DNA from: JBBQFI01 sp038237805 | GTDB lineage: Bacteria > Verrucomicrobiota > Verrucomicrobiia > Chthoniobacterales > UBA10450 | DNA length: 64,000 bases | NCBI GenBank assembly: GCA_038237805.1 | Contig: JBBRYI010000004.1 | Coordinates: 124,001 to 188,000 of the forward strand | Direction of reading: 5' to 3' | Shown: positions 39,988-49,114 of the stretch, piece by piece | How positions within the stretch are numbered: position 1 is the first letter of the stretch | Layout of the letters: every line of letters starts with the position of its first letter | Notes under the pieces: generated by a model | The model's database searches: none | Seen by the model: only the letters and a program-made list of their open reading frames with translations | What the model was told of the DNA's origin: nothing | Made by a program: the position numbers and the translations under genes

Positions 39988-41967
39988 ATGAAGATTCCAT
40001 TTCTCGATCGTTTTAAAAAGGGCGGCGCCCCGACGAAACAGACTGGGTCGGGTGGATACCAGATCTCGAAGCCATCGGCCATTTCCAAACCCGAAGGGGA
40101 AAGATTGAGCAAAACGGTGATGCCGAACTCGACGCGAATGGTTTCGCCCGAGGAGACACCGGAATTGGCCAGTTCGGCGTTAGGTGACGGGTCCTTCGAG
40201 TCGCCGTCGCTGGCGCCGCGCGCGATTTCGTTTGGCCCGACAAAGAAAACTGTGGCGGGCCGCAACAAAGATTTGCCGCCGGCGGTGGCATTCGCGCTCG
40301 AGCCGAGGGTAGAGCGGGCCATCTCGCTGGAGCTGGCTGATGTGCTTAAACAAATCCCTGCCGGCCTAACGAAGCCATTGGAGAGCCTGGACAAGTCGCG
40401 CCGCATTTTGCTCAAGGCCTCGGAGTTGGAAAAAAAGATGGCCGCAGGGAAGCCGGCGGTGTCTCTGGGAAGTATTCATAAACAGGCGCCGGAAATATTC
40501 CTGCGTCCGATCGCGGCCGACGACACGACGGAGATTGCCCTGCCGTTCGACAAAGTTTTGGAAGCGTTCATGCAGATGCAGGTCCGGCGCGATCAAGTGA
40601 GCGACGATGCCGTGCCACAGGTAGAGACGCCGTTCCTTAAAGTAACGCAGGAAGACAGCGAACGATTTGGTGTGCCTAACGAGCCGCTGCAAGCATCGGC
40701 CAAGCCGCCGGTGCGCGTGGAAGCGGCAACGGCTCGCACCATTGCCGCGGCCGAACCTGAACCGAGCGTAAGTGAGAAGTTTATCCCTAAACCGGCAACG
40801 GCAGAAGCAATCGCCGCCGCAAATCCGGAAGCGGCGGCGGCCACCGAAGTTAGTCATGTGCCGCAGCCGCAGACCGAGCCAAAAAAGCCGATGCGAATTC
40901 CGCTGGCGAAGCAGTCCGGGAGAAAAACCAGCGGCGCGGCGAAAACGCCGGAACGCATTCCATTTCATCTTCCACCGAAAGGAACGGGTGCGCCCGCCTC
41001 TGAGAGAGTTCCAGCCTCAAGCGGGCCGCCCGTTTCCACTCCATCCTCAGCAACACGCATTCCATTCGAGATGCCGGCGGGTATGGAGTTGCCGAAAAAG
41101 GCGGAAGTTATTCCTCCGACCCCAATGAATGAAGAAATCGGCGGGGACGATAAGAAGATCAGTCTTGCGCTTAAGCCGATCCTGCAAAGTCTCCCCGTTT
41201 TTGAATTGAGCGGCGATCCAAAAGAAGTGCCGGAGGAAGCGCGGATCGAATTTTCGTTTTCGCTCATCCATTCGCAACTGTCGAGCGGGCGAATAGCGAT
41301 TGCGCCGGAACTTTTCGAACGAGCTTTGCCGGCGGATGGGCGCCGATTTTTCACGGCCAAGAACTTGCAAGTGCCGGTACTTTTGCCCTTGCCGGAAGTG
41401 CTGAAGAACCTGCCGCCGGAGGCGCTGCAGATGCGCGGCGATCAGGAAGAAGGGGAAATAGTCGAAACGATCGAGACGCCCTTTTCGACCACGGCAGCGG
41501 AAGATGCGAAACGTTTTAGTAAAGGTCCGCAGCCGATCATGCAGCCGGAACCGGCGCTGTCTGCGACAGAACCAGCAGCGGCGCCAAAACTCGATGCGAA
41601 AAGTGTGGTGGCGCAAGTCTGCGCACTGCCCGACGTGCGCGCCTGCTCGCTCTGCTTCACTGATGGTTTAAGTCTGGCCGGAAATTTTCCGACCGAACTG
41701 GGCGCGGAGGCAATTTGCGCGATGGCGCCTGCGTTAGTGGAGCGCATCGAACCACACTTGGCTGAAACCAAGATTGGCGCGTTGAAAGCGGTGACGCTGC
41801 ACTGCGCGAACTCGACGCTCAGCCTTTTCAAACACGCCAACGTCTGTATGGCTGCGCTGCACACAAACGGTGAGCTCACCGACGAAGTCCGCGCCGAACT
41901 CAGTCGGCTGTTGGTGGAACTTTCCCGCACCTATTCCCAAACCGAGACTTCCCGTGTCGATCATTAA
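39988..41967 (+). CDS. Large Roadblock/LC7 protein with an internal domain duplication
   Basis: A 659-residue soluble protein. The C-terminal ~115 residues (about 535-650) read as a Roadblock/LC7 domain ('VCALPDVRACSLCFTDGLSLAGNFP'). Two long homologous units precede it, ~111-228 and ~390-511: both begin 'ISL.L..(V/I)L..(I/L)P', carry a central helical stretch, and end 'ETPF' + ~9 residues + 'ERFG/KRFS'. A Pro/Ala-rich linker (~230-390) lies between them and the N-terminal 100 residues are low complexity. It overlaps mglA by 14 bases, so it is probably a regulator or scaffold of the GTPase. Confidence 0.8.
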   Translation: MKIPFLDRFKKGGAPTKQTGSGGYQISKPSAISKPEGERLSKTVMPNSTRMVSPEETPELASSALGDGSFESPSLAPRAISFGPTKKTVAGRNKDLPPAVAFALEPRVERAISLELADVLKQIPAGLTKPLESLDKSRRILLKASELEKKMAAGKPAVSLGSIHKQAPEIFLRPIAADDTTEIALPFDKVLEAFMQMQVRRDQVSDDAVPQVETPFLKVTQEDSERFGVPNEPLQASAKPPVRVEAATARTIAAAEPEPSVSEKFIPKPATAEAIAAANPEAAAATEVSHVPQPQTEPKKPMRIPLAKQSGRKTSGAAKTPERIPFHLPPKGTGAPASERVPASSGPPVSTPSSATRIPFEMPAGMELPKKAEVIPPTPMNEEIGGDDKKISLALKPILQSLPVFELSGDPKEVPEEARIEFSFSLIHSQLSSGRIAIAPELFERALPADGRRFFTAKNLQVPVLLPLPEVLKNLPPEALQMRGDQEEGEIVETIETPFSTTAAEDAKRFSKGPQPIMQPEPALSATEPAAAPKLDAKSVVAQVCALPDVRACSLCFTDGLSLAGNFPTELGAEAICAMAPALVERIEPHLAETKIGALKAVTLHCANSTLSLFKHANVCMAALHTNGELTDEVRAELSRLLVELSRTYSQTETSRVDH

Positions 41968-42625
41968 TTACGCCAGCCGCGAGATTCAGTTCAAAATCGT
42001 TTACTACGGCCCTGCCTTGTGCGGGAAAACGACCAATCTTGGCTACATTCATCAACGAATTAACCCTTCCAATCGTGGCGACCTGGTTTCGCTGGCCACC
42101 GCCGCTGACCGCACTCTCTTCTTCGATTTTCTTCCGGTAAATGCGGTCGTGATCAAAGGATTTGTGACAAAATTCCAACTCTACACCGTCCCCGGTCAGG
42201 TCATTTACAATGCGACGCGTCAGCTTGTTTTGCGCAGCGTCGACGGCGTCGTTTTCGTGGCCGATTCGCAGTGGGAAAAAATGGAGGAGAATGTCGAGAG
42301 TTTCAAAAATCTGGCGGACAATCTGTCCAAGCAAAACATCTCGATCGACGAAATTCCCTACGTCCTGCAATACAACAAACGCGACCTGCCCAATACCGCG
42401 CCCGTAAATTATCTCGAATTCGTGCTCAACAACCGGAAGCGGCACGCGCAAAGTTTCGAAGTCATTTCCAGCACCGGACAAAACGTCTTCGCATCCCTCA
42501 ATGCGGTCTCACAAACTTTGCTGCACAAATTCAGCAAGCAAAGCGAGGCGACCAAGCCAGCTGTGTTGCCCGTCGCGATTCCGGCCGAACCAATCGTCGC
42601 GCAAGAGGAAGGGGCAACGGTATGA
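41954..42625 (+). CDS. mglA: MglA-type Ras-like GTPase
   Basis: A 223-residue small GTPase of the MglA family, which sets cell polarity and controls pilus or gliding motors in Myxococcus. GTG 41954 gives the family N-terminus 'SIINYASREIQFKIVYYGP'. Motifs: P-loop 'GPALCGKTT', switch II region 'YTVPGQVIYNATRQLVL' (family form of DxxGQ), 'YNKRDLP' base-specificity motif and 'SSTGQNV'. The C-terminal ~30 residues are Pro/Val/Ala-rich. Flanked on both sides by Roadblock proteins, as GTPase-activating partners (MglB) usually are. Expected to work with the PilB ATPase encoded upstream. Confidence 0.92.
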   Translation: MSIINYASREIQFKIVYYGPALCGKTTNLGYIHQRINPSNRGDLVSLATAADRTLFFDFLPVNAVVIKGFVTKFQLYTVPGQVIYNATRQLVLRSVDGVVFVADSQWEKMEENVESFKNLADNLSKQNISIDEIPYVLQYNKRDLPNTAPVNYLEFVLNNRKRHAQSFEVISSTGQNVFASLNAVSQTLLHKFSKQSEATKPAVLPVAIPAEPIVAQEEGATV

Positions 42626-43086
42626 ACGCCATTCCTGTTTTCACGATTGAGGATGTTGCCTCGCTTGATGGGATTCTGGCCGAGTTTTTACAGAAGGCTG
42701 AGGCCGAACTGACCGTTGTGATCGATCGCGGCGGCAATGTCATCTCGCAGTTTGGGGACATGACAGTGCTTGATGTCACAATCATCGCGGCGCTCGCTGC
42801 CGGATCGTTCGCCGCGACCAAGGAGCTGGCGCGCCGGATTGGGGAGCTCGAGTTCAATGCGCTTTACCATCAGGGTAATGGCAACCACATTTTCATGAAC
42901 TCGGTCGATGACGACACGATCATGATTACGGTCTTTGGCCCGCGCACGACGGTGGGTCTGGTGCGTTTTTATTCTTTGGGCACGGGGCAGAAAATCGCTG
43001 AACTTCTTAAATCGCTGCAGGGCAATTCGAACAATGTCGCCTTTGCGTCGGCCGAAATTTCGACCGGCGATATCTTCAGCGAGTAG
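42622..43086 (+). CDS. Roadblock/LC7-domain protein, MglB-like
   Basis: A 154-residue protein with a Roadblock/LC7 fold: 'LTVVIDRGGNVISQFGD', 'IIAALAAGSFAATKELARRIG', 'IFMNSVDDDTIMITVFG'. In the MglA system the homodimeric Roadblock protein MglB is the GTPase-activating partner, and the direct ATGA overlap with mglA supports that role here. ATG 42622 is used; the long frame back to 42271 runs antisense-like inside mglA's other frame. It ends just before a palindromic repeat at the convergent junction with fabF. Confidence 0.87.
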   Translation: MNAIPVFTIEDVASLDGILAEFLQKAEAELTVVIDRGGNVISQFGDMTVLDVTIIAALAAGSFAATKELARRIGELEFNALYHQGNGNHIFMNSVDDDTIMITVFGPRTTVGLVRFYSLGTGQKIAELLKSLQGNSNNVAFASAEISTGDIFSE

Positions 43087-43090
43087 CTTC

Positions 43091-43211
43091 GGGTAGCGCG
43101 GGCGTCTCGCCCGTGCTGCTGCGCGTCTCGTGCCGCAATAATTGGCGCGCCTTTGGCGCATTATTTTATTGTCGCGACGAGACGTCCGCGACGGCGCGCG
43201 AGACGCGCACC

Positions 43212-43217
<6 letters not shown>
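43091..43217. repeat. Palindromic intergenic element, divergent copy (convergent junction)
   Basis: Outer ends GGGTAG (43091) / CTACCC (43212-43217), with GCGTCTCGCCCG, GCGCGTCTCGTGC, GGCGCG and GCGCGAGACGCGC blocks between them. It shares the GTCTC/GAGAC signature of the copy at 58290 but its arms have drifted. It fills the gap between two converging genes; the fabF stop codon lies inside its right end. It may also act as a bidirectional terminator. Confidence 0.7.
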
Positions 43218-44462
<1,245 letters not shown>

Positions 44463-44536
44463 GGCATTCAAAACAAGCGCAGCGACTAACGAATGGCCTT
44501 ACTTTTTACTCATCACCGGCCACTTGTCACTTTTCC

Positions 44537-45715
44537 TTAGCGTGTCCCCATGCCCACGCTTTGCACGGTCTGGAAAAGTTTGCCCTCGGTCTTGATCGAA
44601 GGCGCGATAATGATTTCCGTTTGTTGAAATTCAGCGATGTCGCGCGCGCCGACATTTCCCATGCAGGTGGTGATTGCACCGACAAGATTCTGGCTGCCAT
44701 CATCTACCTCGGCCGGGCCGAAAAGAATTTGTTTCAGGGAACCGGTCGCGCCGACTTTGATGCGCGTGCCCCGAGGGAGATTGGCGTGCGGTGTTGCCAT
44801 TCCCCAATGATAACCCTGGCCCGGCGCTTCATGCGCTCTGGCAAATGCGCTGCCCACCATGACTGCGTCCGCGCCGCAAGCGAGCGCTTTGCAAACGTCG
44901 CCGCCTTTGCTCATGCCACCGTCGGTTATGATCGGGACATAGCGCGAAGTCTTTTTGAAATATGCGTCGCGCGCGGCAGCGCAATCGACGGTCGCCGTAA
45001 CTTGCGGAACTCCCAGGCCCAGGACACCGCGAGACGTGCAGGCCGCGCCCGGTCCGACGCCAACGAGGACTGCAGCCGGTCCACACTCCATGATCTCGAA
45101 CGTGACATCGTAACCGACGGTGTTACCGACGATCACGGGAATGCGCATGTCGCTACAGAATTTTTGCAGATCGAGCGATTGATATTCCGAGGAAATATGT
45201 CGCACGGTTGAGACGGTGCTCTGCACGACAAAAATATCTGCGCCTGCTTCCTGCGCGATCGCTCCGAACTGCGCCGCGCGCTGGGGAATGGAACTAACCG
45301 CTGCGATCGCACCGGCATCTTTGATTTGGCGAATGCGCGCGGCGATCAAATCTTCCTGCACCGGTTCCTGATAAATCTTTTGCAGAAGCGCGGTGATCCC
45401 GGCTTTATCGGTCTCGACAATTTTTTGCAAAACTTCCTGCGGATTTTTGTAGCGCGTTTGCACGCCTTCCAAATTCAGAACGGCAAGGCCGCCGAGTTTG
45501 CTCATGGCGATGGCGAATCGCACATCGACCACACCATCCATGGCGCTGACCAGGACGGGGATTTTGAATTCGAGCGGTGATGCGTTTTTGCGAGGCAGAC
45601 GCCATGTGATATCGATTTCGTTCGGATTGATAGTGACGCGCCCTGGCACGAGGGCAATCTCGTCGAACCCGTAAGTGACGCGGGCTTTTCGATTCCGGCC
45701 GATCCACATTCCCAT
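44537..45715 (-). CDS. guaB3: GuaB3-family IMP dehydrogenase-related protein
   Basis: A 392-residue TIM-barrel protein of the IMPDH/GMP reductase superfamily. It lacks the paired CBS domains of ordinary GuaB and begins 'MWIGRNRKARVTYGFDEIALVPG', which is the GuaB3 pattern known from actinobacteria and cyanobacteria. The catalytic-loop Cys is in 'GPGAACTSRGVLG', and the phosphate-site 'DGGMSKGGDVCKALACGADAVMVGSAFA' region is intact. Whether GuaB3 works as a dehydrogenase or a GMP reductase in this organism cannot be told from sequence. Two bases from a zinc-ribbon gene, likely in the same operon. Confidence 0.9.
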   Translation of the reverse strand: MGMWIGRNRKARVTYGFDEIALVPGRVTINPNEIDITWRLPRKNASPLEFKIPVLVSAMDGVVDVRFAIAMSKLGGLAVLNLEGVQTRYKNPQEVLQKIVETDKAGITALLQKIYQEPVQEDLIAARIRQIKDAGAIAAVSSIPQRAAQFGAIAQEAGADIFVVQSTVSTVRHISSEYQSLDLQKFCSDMRIPVIVGNTVGYDVTFEIMECGPAAVLVGVGPGAACTSRGVLGLGVPQVTATVDCAAARDAYFKKTSRYVPIITDGGMSKGGDVCKALACGADAVMVGSAFARAHEAPGQGYHWGMATPHANLPRGTRIKVGATGSLKQILFGPAEVDDGSQNLVGAITTCMGNVGARDIAEFQQTEIIIAPSIKTEGKLFQTVQSVGMGTR

Positions 45716-45717
45716 AA

Positions 45718-45957
45718 TTAAATTCGCTCCAGTTTAAATCTTTCGTTCAAGCTGCCACAGCGCGGGCACCGCGGCAGTAAAGCGTCCGTCCGGTCTTCGA
45801 ACTCAAACGCGCAAATCACGCACCGCAGGCGATGACGCAAAGCCCGTCGCTCCCGCCGGCGCCGATTCCATTCTCCCACTATCCAGAGGAGAAAAACCGC
45901 CGCAAGAAAAACCAGCAGGTAGATCGTGACTAGAACGGCCAGACTGACGCGAATCAC
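45718..45957 (-). CDS. Small membrane protein with a zinc-ribbon motif
   Basis: A 79-residue protein with one N-terminal helix (residues ~6-27), a basic stretch and a C-terminal 'CVIC...CPRC' pair that could bind zinc. It overlaps tonB by 4 bases and lies 2 bases from guaB3. Function unknown. Membrane-tethered ribbons of this kind are commonly hypothetical; a role in energy transduction would be a guess from context. Confidence 0.65.
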   Translation of the reverse strand: MIRVSLAVLVTIYLLVFLAAVFLLWIVGEWNRRRRERRALRHRLRCVICAFEFEDRTDALLPRCPRCGSLNERFKLERI

Positions 45958-46742
45958 GGCAGCGCGTGGCCTGCGGGCGCAGAGGGTGGTGTCACCACGT
46001 CGTTACCCCATTCAATTGTCGCGATCGCCCATTGGAGTCGATCGGGATCTTTAATGGCAGCGGTGTCTTTTGGGATAAAACGGCAAAGCATCAGGTAAGC
46101 GCGCGCTTGCTCGTCGAGAGCGCTGTCGCCCGATGTAGTTTGGAGGAAGCAATAACGCACTACTCCATTCTGCGTTACGCCGACGCGAAAGTTAGCGCTC
46201 TGCGGCGGCTCGCGTGTAGAGGCGGAATATTTCATGGCTGGCTTTTCCGCTTTGCCTAACGAGTCGAGGTTTTCGGAAAAAATGATCGTGGTCGGCGTCG
46301 CGGGCAGGGAGACTGCTTTTTTCACGCGCGCGATCGGCACCGGCCCGGGAGGTTGAGAGCTGGGGGTCTGCAAATCGTCCGCCGGTACAGGCAAAGTTTT
46401 CAGGGCGGGATTTATCGTCAAGTAAGAAGGGACGTGACTGAGTTTTGGAACAATAAAGGTCTTCGCCTCCGCCGGCCTTTGTGTCGTCGTGGCGAGAGCG
46501 GGATCTTCCGCGGCGATCCAACGCAGCAACGTGCGTCCTTCTTCGGTGTCTTCAGAAATCAGGTTCACGCGCGCCGGGGGCGGAAGTAAGGCGACCGTGG
46601 GCGGATAAACAATTTGGAAGAGATAAAAACAAACCGCGTGTCCAACGGCGGAAGCAGCAAGAAATCCAAAAATAGCGAGACGCCGCGTGGGCGCCGGCTC
46701 CCACGCGAATAGCAAACTCTCGTTTGCAGCTGGCGCGTTCAC
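45954..46742 (-). CDS. TonB-like energy-transduction protein
   Basis: A 262-residue protein with an N-terminal transmembrane helix (residues ~21-45), a Pro-rich periplasmic stretch (~55-180) and a TonB C-terminal-like domain ('FRVGVTQNGVVRYCFLQTTSGDSALDEQARAYLMLCRF'). Together with ExbD and ExbB upstream it would transmit proton-motive force to outer-membrane receptors. The 'PTVALLPPPARVNLI' segment after the helix is the usual linker. It overlaps exbD by 4 bases. No TonB-dependent receptor gene is nearby. Confidence 0.82.
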   Translation of the reverse strand: MNAPAANESLLFAWEPAPTRRLAIFGFLAASAVGHAVCFYLFQIVYPPTVALLPPPARVNLISEDTEEGRTLLRWIAAEDPALATTTQRPAEAKTFIVPKLSHVPSYLTINPALKTLPVPADDLQTPSSQPPGPVPIARVKKAVSLPATPTTIIFSENLDSLGKAEKPAMKYSASTREPPQSANFRVGVTQNGVVRYCFLQTTSGDSALDEQARAYLMLCRFIPKDTAAIKDPDRLQWAIATIEWGNDVVTPPSAPAGHALP

Positions 46743-47143
46743 TTGCCGGAGGTAGTGGCCAGCGCGACCGACAATATCCCGTGCTCAAGCGCGGCGTTCG
46801 TCACGGCAACGACAATTTCGTAGGGCGTCGATCGGTCGGCCTTGATGATGATCGCTCGCCCTTCTTTTTTGGCGGTTTCCAAGAGCGGTTCCAGTTGTCG
46901 CAGCGTCACTTTTTGATCACGAAAGAAAATCGAAGCGTTCGCGCCGCCGGTAATGCTGATGATTTGCTGATTTACTTGCGGTCCGAGCGTGAAGCGCGAG
47001 AAGGGGGCGGCCACGGCGATGCCGGGTTGCAGAATGAAATTGGAACTGAGCAGGAAAAAAAAGGTGAGCAGGAAGAGAACGTCGATCGCTGGGAAGACGC
47101 AAAGCCAGCCAAAGGAACAATTTTTTGTGCGCGTGAGTTTCAT
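46739..47143 (-). CDS. exbD: ExbD/TolR biopolymer transporter subunit
   Basis: A 134-residue ExbD/TolR-family protein: short cytoplasmic N-terminus, one helix ('FPAIDVLFLLTFFFLLSSNFIL', residues ~17-38, with the conserved membrane Asp21), and a periplasmic domain with 'AIIIKADRSTPYEIVVAVTNAA' near the C-terminus. It pairs with ExbB as the proton channel that energises TonB. Gene order exbB-exbD-tonB is conventional; 29 bases separate it from exbB and a 4-base overlap links it to tonB. Confidence 0.9.
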   Translation of the reverse strand: MKLTRTKNCSFGWLCVFPAIDVLFLLTFFFLLSSNFILQPGIAVAAPFSRFTLGPQVNQQIISITGGANASIFFRDQKVTLRQLEPLLETAKKEGRAIIIKADRSTPYEIVVAVTNAALEHGILSVALATTSGK

Positions 47144-47172
47144 TGCACGTCGACCAATCGCAACTCGTTAGG

Positions 47173-47844
47173 CTAACGTTCGCGTTCGGAGCTACGGCTT
47201 CCGCGGGCCGGTTCGAAGCTAATGATGTCGCCGGCTGGTTCGCGATCTGTCAACATGTGCACGATCTCGATTCCAGCGCGTTCCATATCGTGCAGCATCG
47301 TGTTCACGCGCGAAGAAAGATAACTGTAGGCGACGAACGTTGGCGTCGCCACGACCAGACCGGCGGCCGTCGTGAGCAAACTCTTATAGATACCGCTGGA
47401 AAGTTCGGTCACGGTGGCATAACCGCCGTTGGAAGTGATAGTGCCGAAAGCCTCGATCATTCCCGCGACTGTGCCTAACAAGCCAAGAAGCGGTGTCAGA
47501 AAAGCAAGCGTCGCCAGCACGCCAAGGAAACGCTCCAGCTTTGGCACTTCAAGTTGTCCTGCTTCCTGGACGATCTCTTTCAGTTCCGCGCGCGGCGCAT
47601 CGTGACGAATGATCGCCGCATGAATGACACGCGCCACTGGTCCCGGCGTGCCGGCGGATTCGTGCAGCGCTTCCGCGAAATTTTTTCGCCTAACGAGATT
47701 GGAAAGTCCCTGCAGGAATTCGCCAACATGGATCGTGGCACGATGGAAATAAAACAAACGCTCGGCAAAAACGCCGATCGAAATGATGCTGCAGATAAGG
47801 ATCGGCCACATCAGCATGCCGCCCTTCTGGAGGTAATCGATCAT
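47173..47844 (-). CDS. exbB: ExbB/TolQ/MotA-family proton channel
   Basis: A 223-residue, three-helix protein of the MotA/TolQ/ExbB family. Family features are the N-terminal helix 'GGMLMWPILICSIISIGVFAERL', and the paired C-terminal helices 'FLGVLATLAFLTPLLGLLGTVAGMIEAFG' and 'ELSSGIYKSLLTTAAGLVVATPTFVAYSYL', with the Thr/Pro/Gly positions of the proton path. First gene of the exbB-exbD-tonB set on the minus strand. Its 110-base upstream gap should hold a promoter. Confidence 0.92.
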   Translation of the reverse strand: MIDYLQKGGMLMWPILICSIISIGVFAERLFYFHRATIHVGEFLQGLSNLVRRKNFAEALHESAGTPGPVARVIHAAIIRHDAPRAELKEIVQEAGQLEVPKLERFLGVLATLAFLTPLLGLLGTVAGMIEAFGTITSNGGYATVTELSSGIYKSLLTTAAGLVVATPTFVAYSYLSSRVNTMLHDMERAGIEIVHMLTDREPAGDIISFEPARGSRSSERER

Positions 47845-47954
47845 AGCCGAATCATGTAAGCCTCTTTAATAACGCAGGCAAATTGAGATCGGTTACGTCA
47901 GATTAGGGCGCGCAGGTCAAGGCCCCGCGGGCAATTGGGGTCAATCGCTCCTGC

Positions 47955-48443
47955 CTAGCGCGTCTTCTTCTTCGCGGGCGTCGCGGATACTGACGGTGCT
48001 GTCGTCTGACCGACCAATTTTCCCGCGCCATCGAAAATGGAATAACCAGTCTGCTTGCCTAACGAGTCGTAAGCATAAACAATCTTGTGCAGGACGGCGT
48101 CGTTTTTGTCGGATTGCACTTCCTGCGTCAGCTTTCCGGCGTCATCGTATTTATAGGTCGATCTAAAACGCAATCGTTTGTCTGGGGCATAGACCATTCC
48201 CGTAGCAAAGCGTCCGCTGTCATCGAGCGTGTAGTCAGTTTTACCTAAAGGCTTCCCTTCCCGGTTCGTTGTCGTCGCGGTCGCTTTGTGATTCACATCG
48301 TCAAATCGATACGTAGTGCGCGAACCGTCGGCATTGAGTGAAACTGTGACCCGGACCGCATCCGAAAGCGGCATCGGTTGCGCGATAGCGATGCACGTCA
48401 CTGCCGCCAACAACAAAAGAATGATGCTTTGGAGAGGTCGCAT
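47955..48443 (-). CDS. Exported protein with short YD-type repeats
   Basis: A 162-residue secreted protein with a signal peptide ('MRPLQSIILLLLAAVTCIAIA'). The mature part consists of strand repeats of the form 'YRFDD', 'TDYTLDDSGRF', 'STYKYDDAGKLTQE', 'IVYAYDSLGKQTGYSIFDGAGKL', resembling short YD/RHS-like beta repeats. ATG 48443 places the signal peptide at the N-terminus; upstream in-frame starts are 48455 and 48482. No function is assigned. Confidence 0.7.
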   Translation of the reverse strand: MRPLQSIILLLLAAVTCIAIAQPMPLSDAVRVTVSLNADGSRTTYRFDDVNHKATATTTNREGKPLGKTDYTLDDSGRFATGMVYAPDKRLRFRSTYKYDDAGKLTQEVQSDKNDAVLHKIVYAYDSLGKQTGYSIFDGAGKLVGQTTAPSVSATPAKKKTR

Positions 48444-48499
48444 GGAAGGCGTCATTTTAGCGGCTGATAAAAAATGCCGCAAACCGTGGTTATTTTTTA

Positions 48500-48528
48500 T
48501 TGACCGCTGGCACAGAAGGTGGTTAGAA
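48500..48528 (+). promoter_or_regulatory. Candidate promoter of the dcw operon
   Basis: TTGACC (48500-48505), 17-base spacer, TTAGAA (48523-48528). The -35 matches five of six, while the -10 is poor. It overlaps the first GTGG box of the MraZ operator, which would make repression by occlusion straightforward. It sits about 45 bases upstream of mraZ. Confidence 0.4.
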
Positions 48529-48552
48529 GTGGAGGAAAGTGGATTAAAATGG
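48519..48552 (+). promoter_or_regulatory. MraZ-box operator (direct GTGG repeats)
   Basis: Three exact GTGG boxes at 48519, 48529 and 48539 with a strict 10-base period, and a degenerate ATGG at 48549 in the same phase. MraZ binds arrays of short TGGG/GTGG direct repeats with about this spacing upstream of its own operon in other bacteria. Position immediately upstream of mraZ (start 48572) fits autoregulation of the dcw cluster. Confidence 0.75.
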
Positions 48553-48571
48553 CCCAGTTCTCCACTGGCGT

Positions 48572-49027
48572 ATGGACAGCAATTCTCAGCCTCAAACTTT
48601 CTACGCCGGTAATTTTCGTCACGCCATCGACGACAAGAACCGCATCACCATTCCTTCGCGCTGGCGCGGCGATGAGACGCAGGAATTCATTCTCCTTGCC
48701 GATGCGAACCAACAAAGCCTTCTCGTCATGTCTCCGCAGGAGTTCGATCGCATGAGTTCCGCGGCCGCATCCGATCCCAACGTCTCGGCGCGCGATCGGC
48801 GCGTTTTTTCGCGGCATCTCCACGCGCGTGCGGAACATGGGGCGTCGGATCGCCAGGGTCGTCTCGTCTTGCCGGAACATTTTTGCAAAGAGCTTGGTTT
48901 GAAGGGCGAGGTCGCGCTCGTGGGCGGCCGCGGTCGTTTTGAGATTTGGAATTTGTCGCGTTGGAAACGCGCGCACGAAGAGGAAACAGCCACCTACCAA
49001 CACGTGGCCAATCTAGTCGGTTTGTAG
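48572..49027 (+). CDS. mraZ: Transcriptional regulator MraZ
   Basis: A 151-residue protein with two AbrB-like swapped-hairpin halves: 'FYAGNFRHAIDDKNRITIPSRWR' (first) and 'ASDRQGRLVLPEHFCKELGLKGEVALVGGRGRFEIWN' (second), each containing the D-x-(K/Q)-x-R-(I/L) core. MraZ represses its own operon, which starts the dcw cluster. The operator of GTGG repeats is seen ~20-50 bases upstream. rsmH follows. Confidence 0.95.
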   Translation: MDSNSQPQTFYAGNFRHAIDDKNRITIPSRWRGDETQEFILLADANQQSLLVMSPQEFDRMSSAAASDPNVSARDRRVFSRHLHARAEHGASDRQGRLVLPEHFCKELGLKGEVALVGGRGRFEIWNLSRWKRAHEEETATYQHVANLVGL

Positions 49028-49114
49028 GCAAGAACGAAAATGAATGCGTTGCTGTTTGAGCGGCCGGTCTGGTTCGCGACCGGTCCACTAGCGATTGAAG
49101 AGGAGGCGGAGGAA

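Larger units (their letters stand above)
46254..48065. repeat. Cluster of GCCTAACGA words
   Basis: Four exact copies of the 9-mer GCCTAACGA (46254, 47688 and 48057 on +; 47165 on -) plus a near-copy GCCTAACAA at 47473 in under 2 kb, across tonB, exbB and their flanks. The 46254 and 48057 copies extend to GCCTAACGAGTCG. This is the densest part of a signal spread over the window; see findings. Confidence 0.65.

Noticed and set aside
39021..40415. 464-codon open frame on the minus strand opposite pilB and the Roadblock gene
   Set aside because: The + strand genes here have full family motifs; the minus frame gives an Arg/His-rich, low-information protein with no recognisable domain, a usual antisense shadow in GC-rich DNA.
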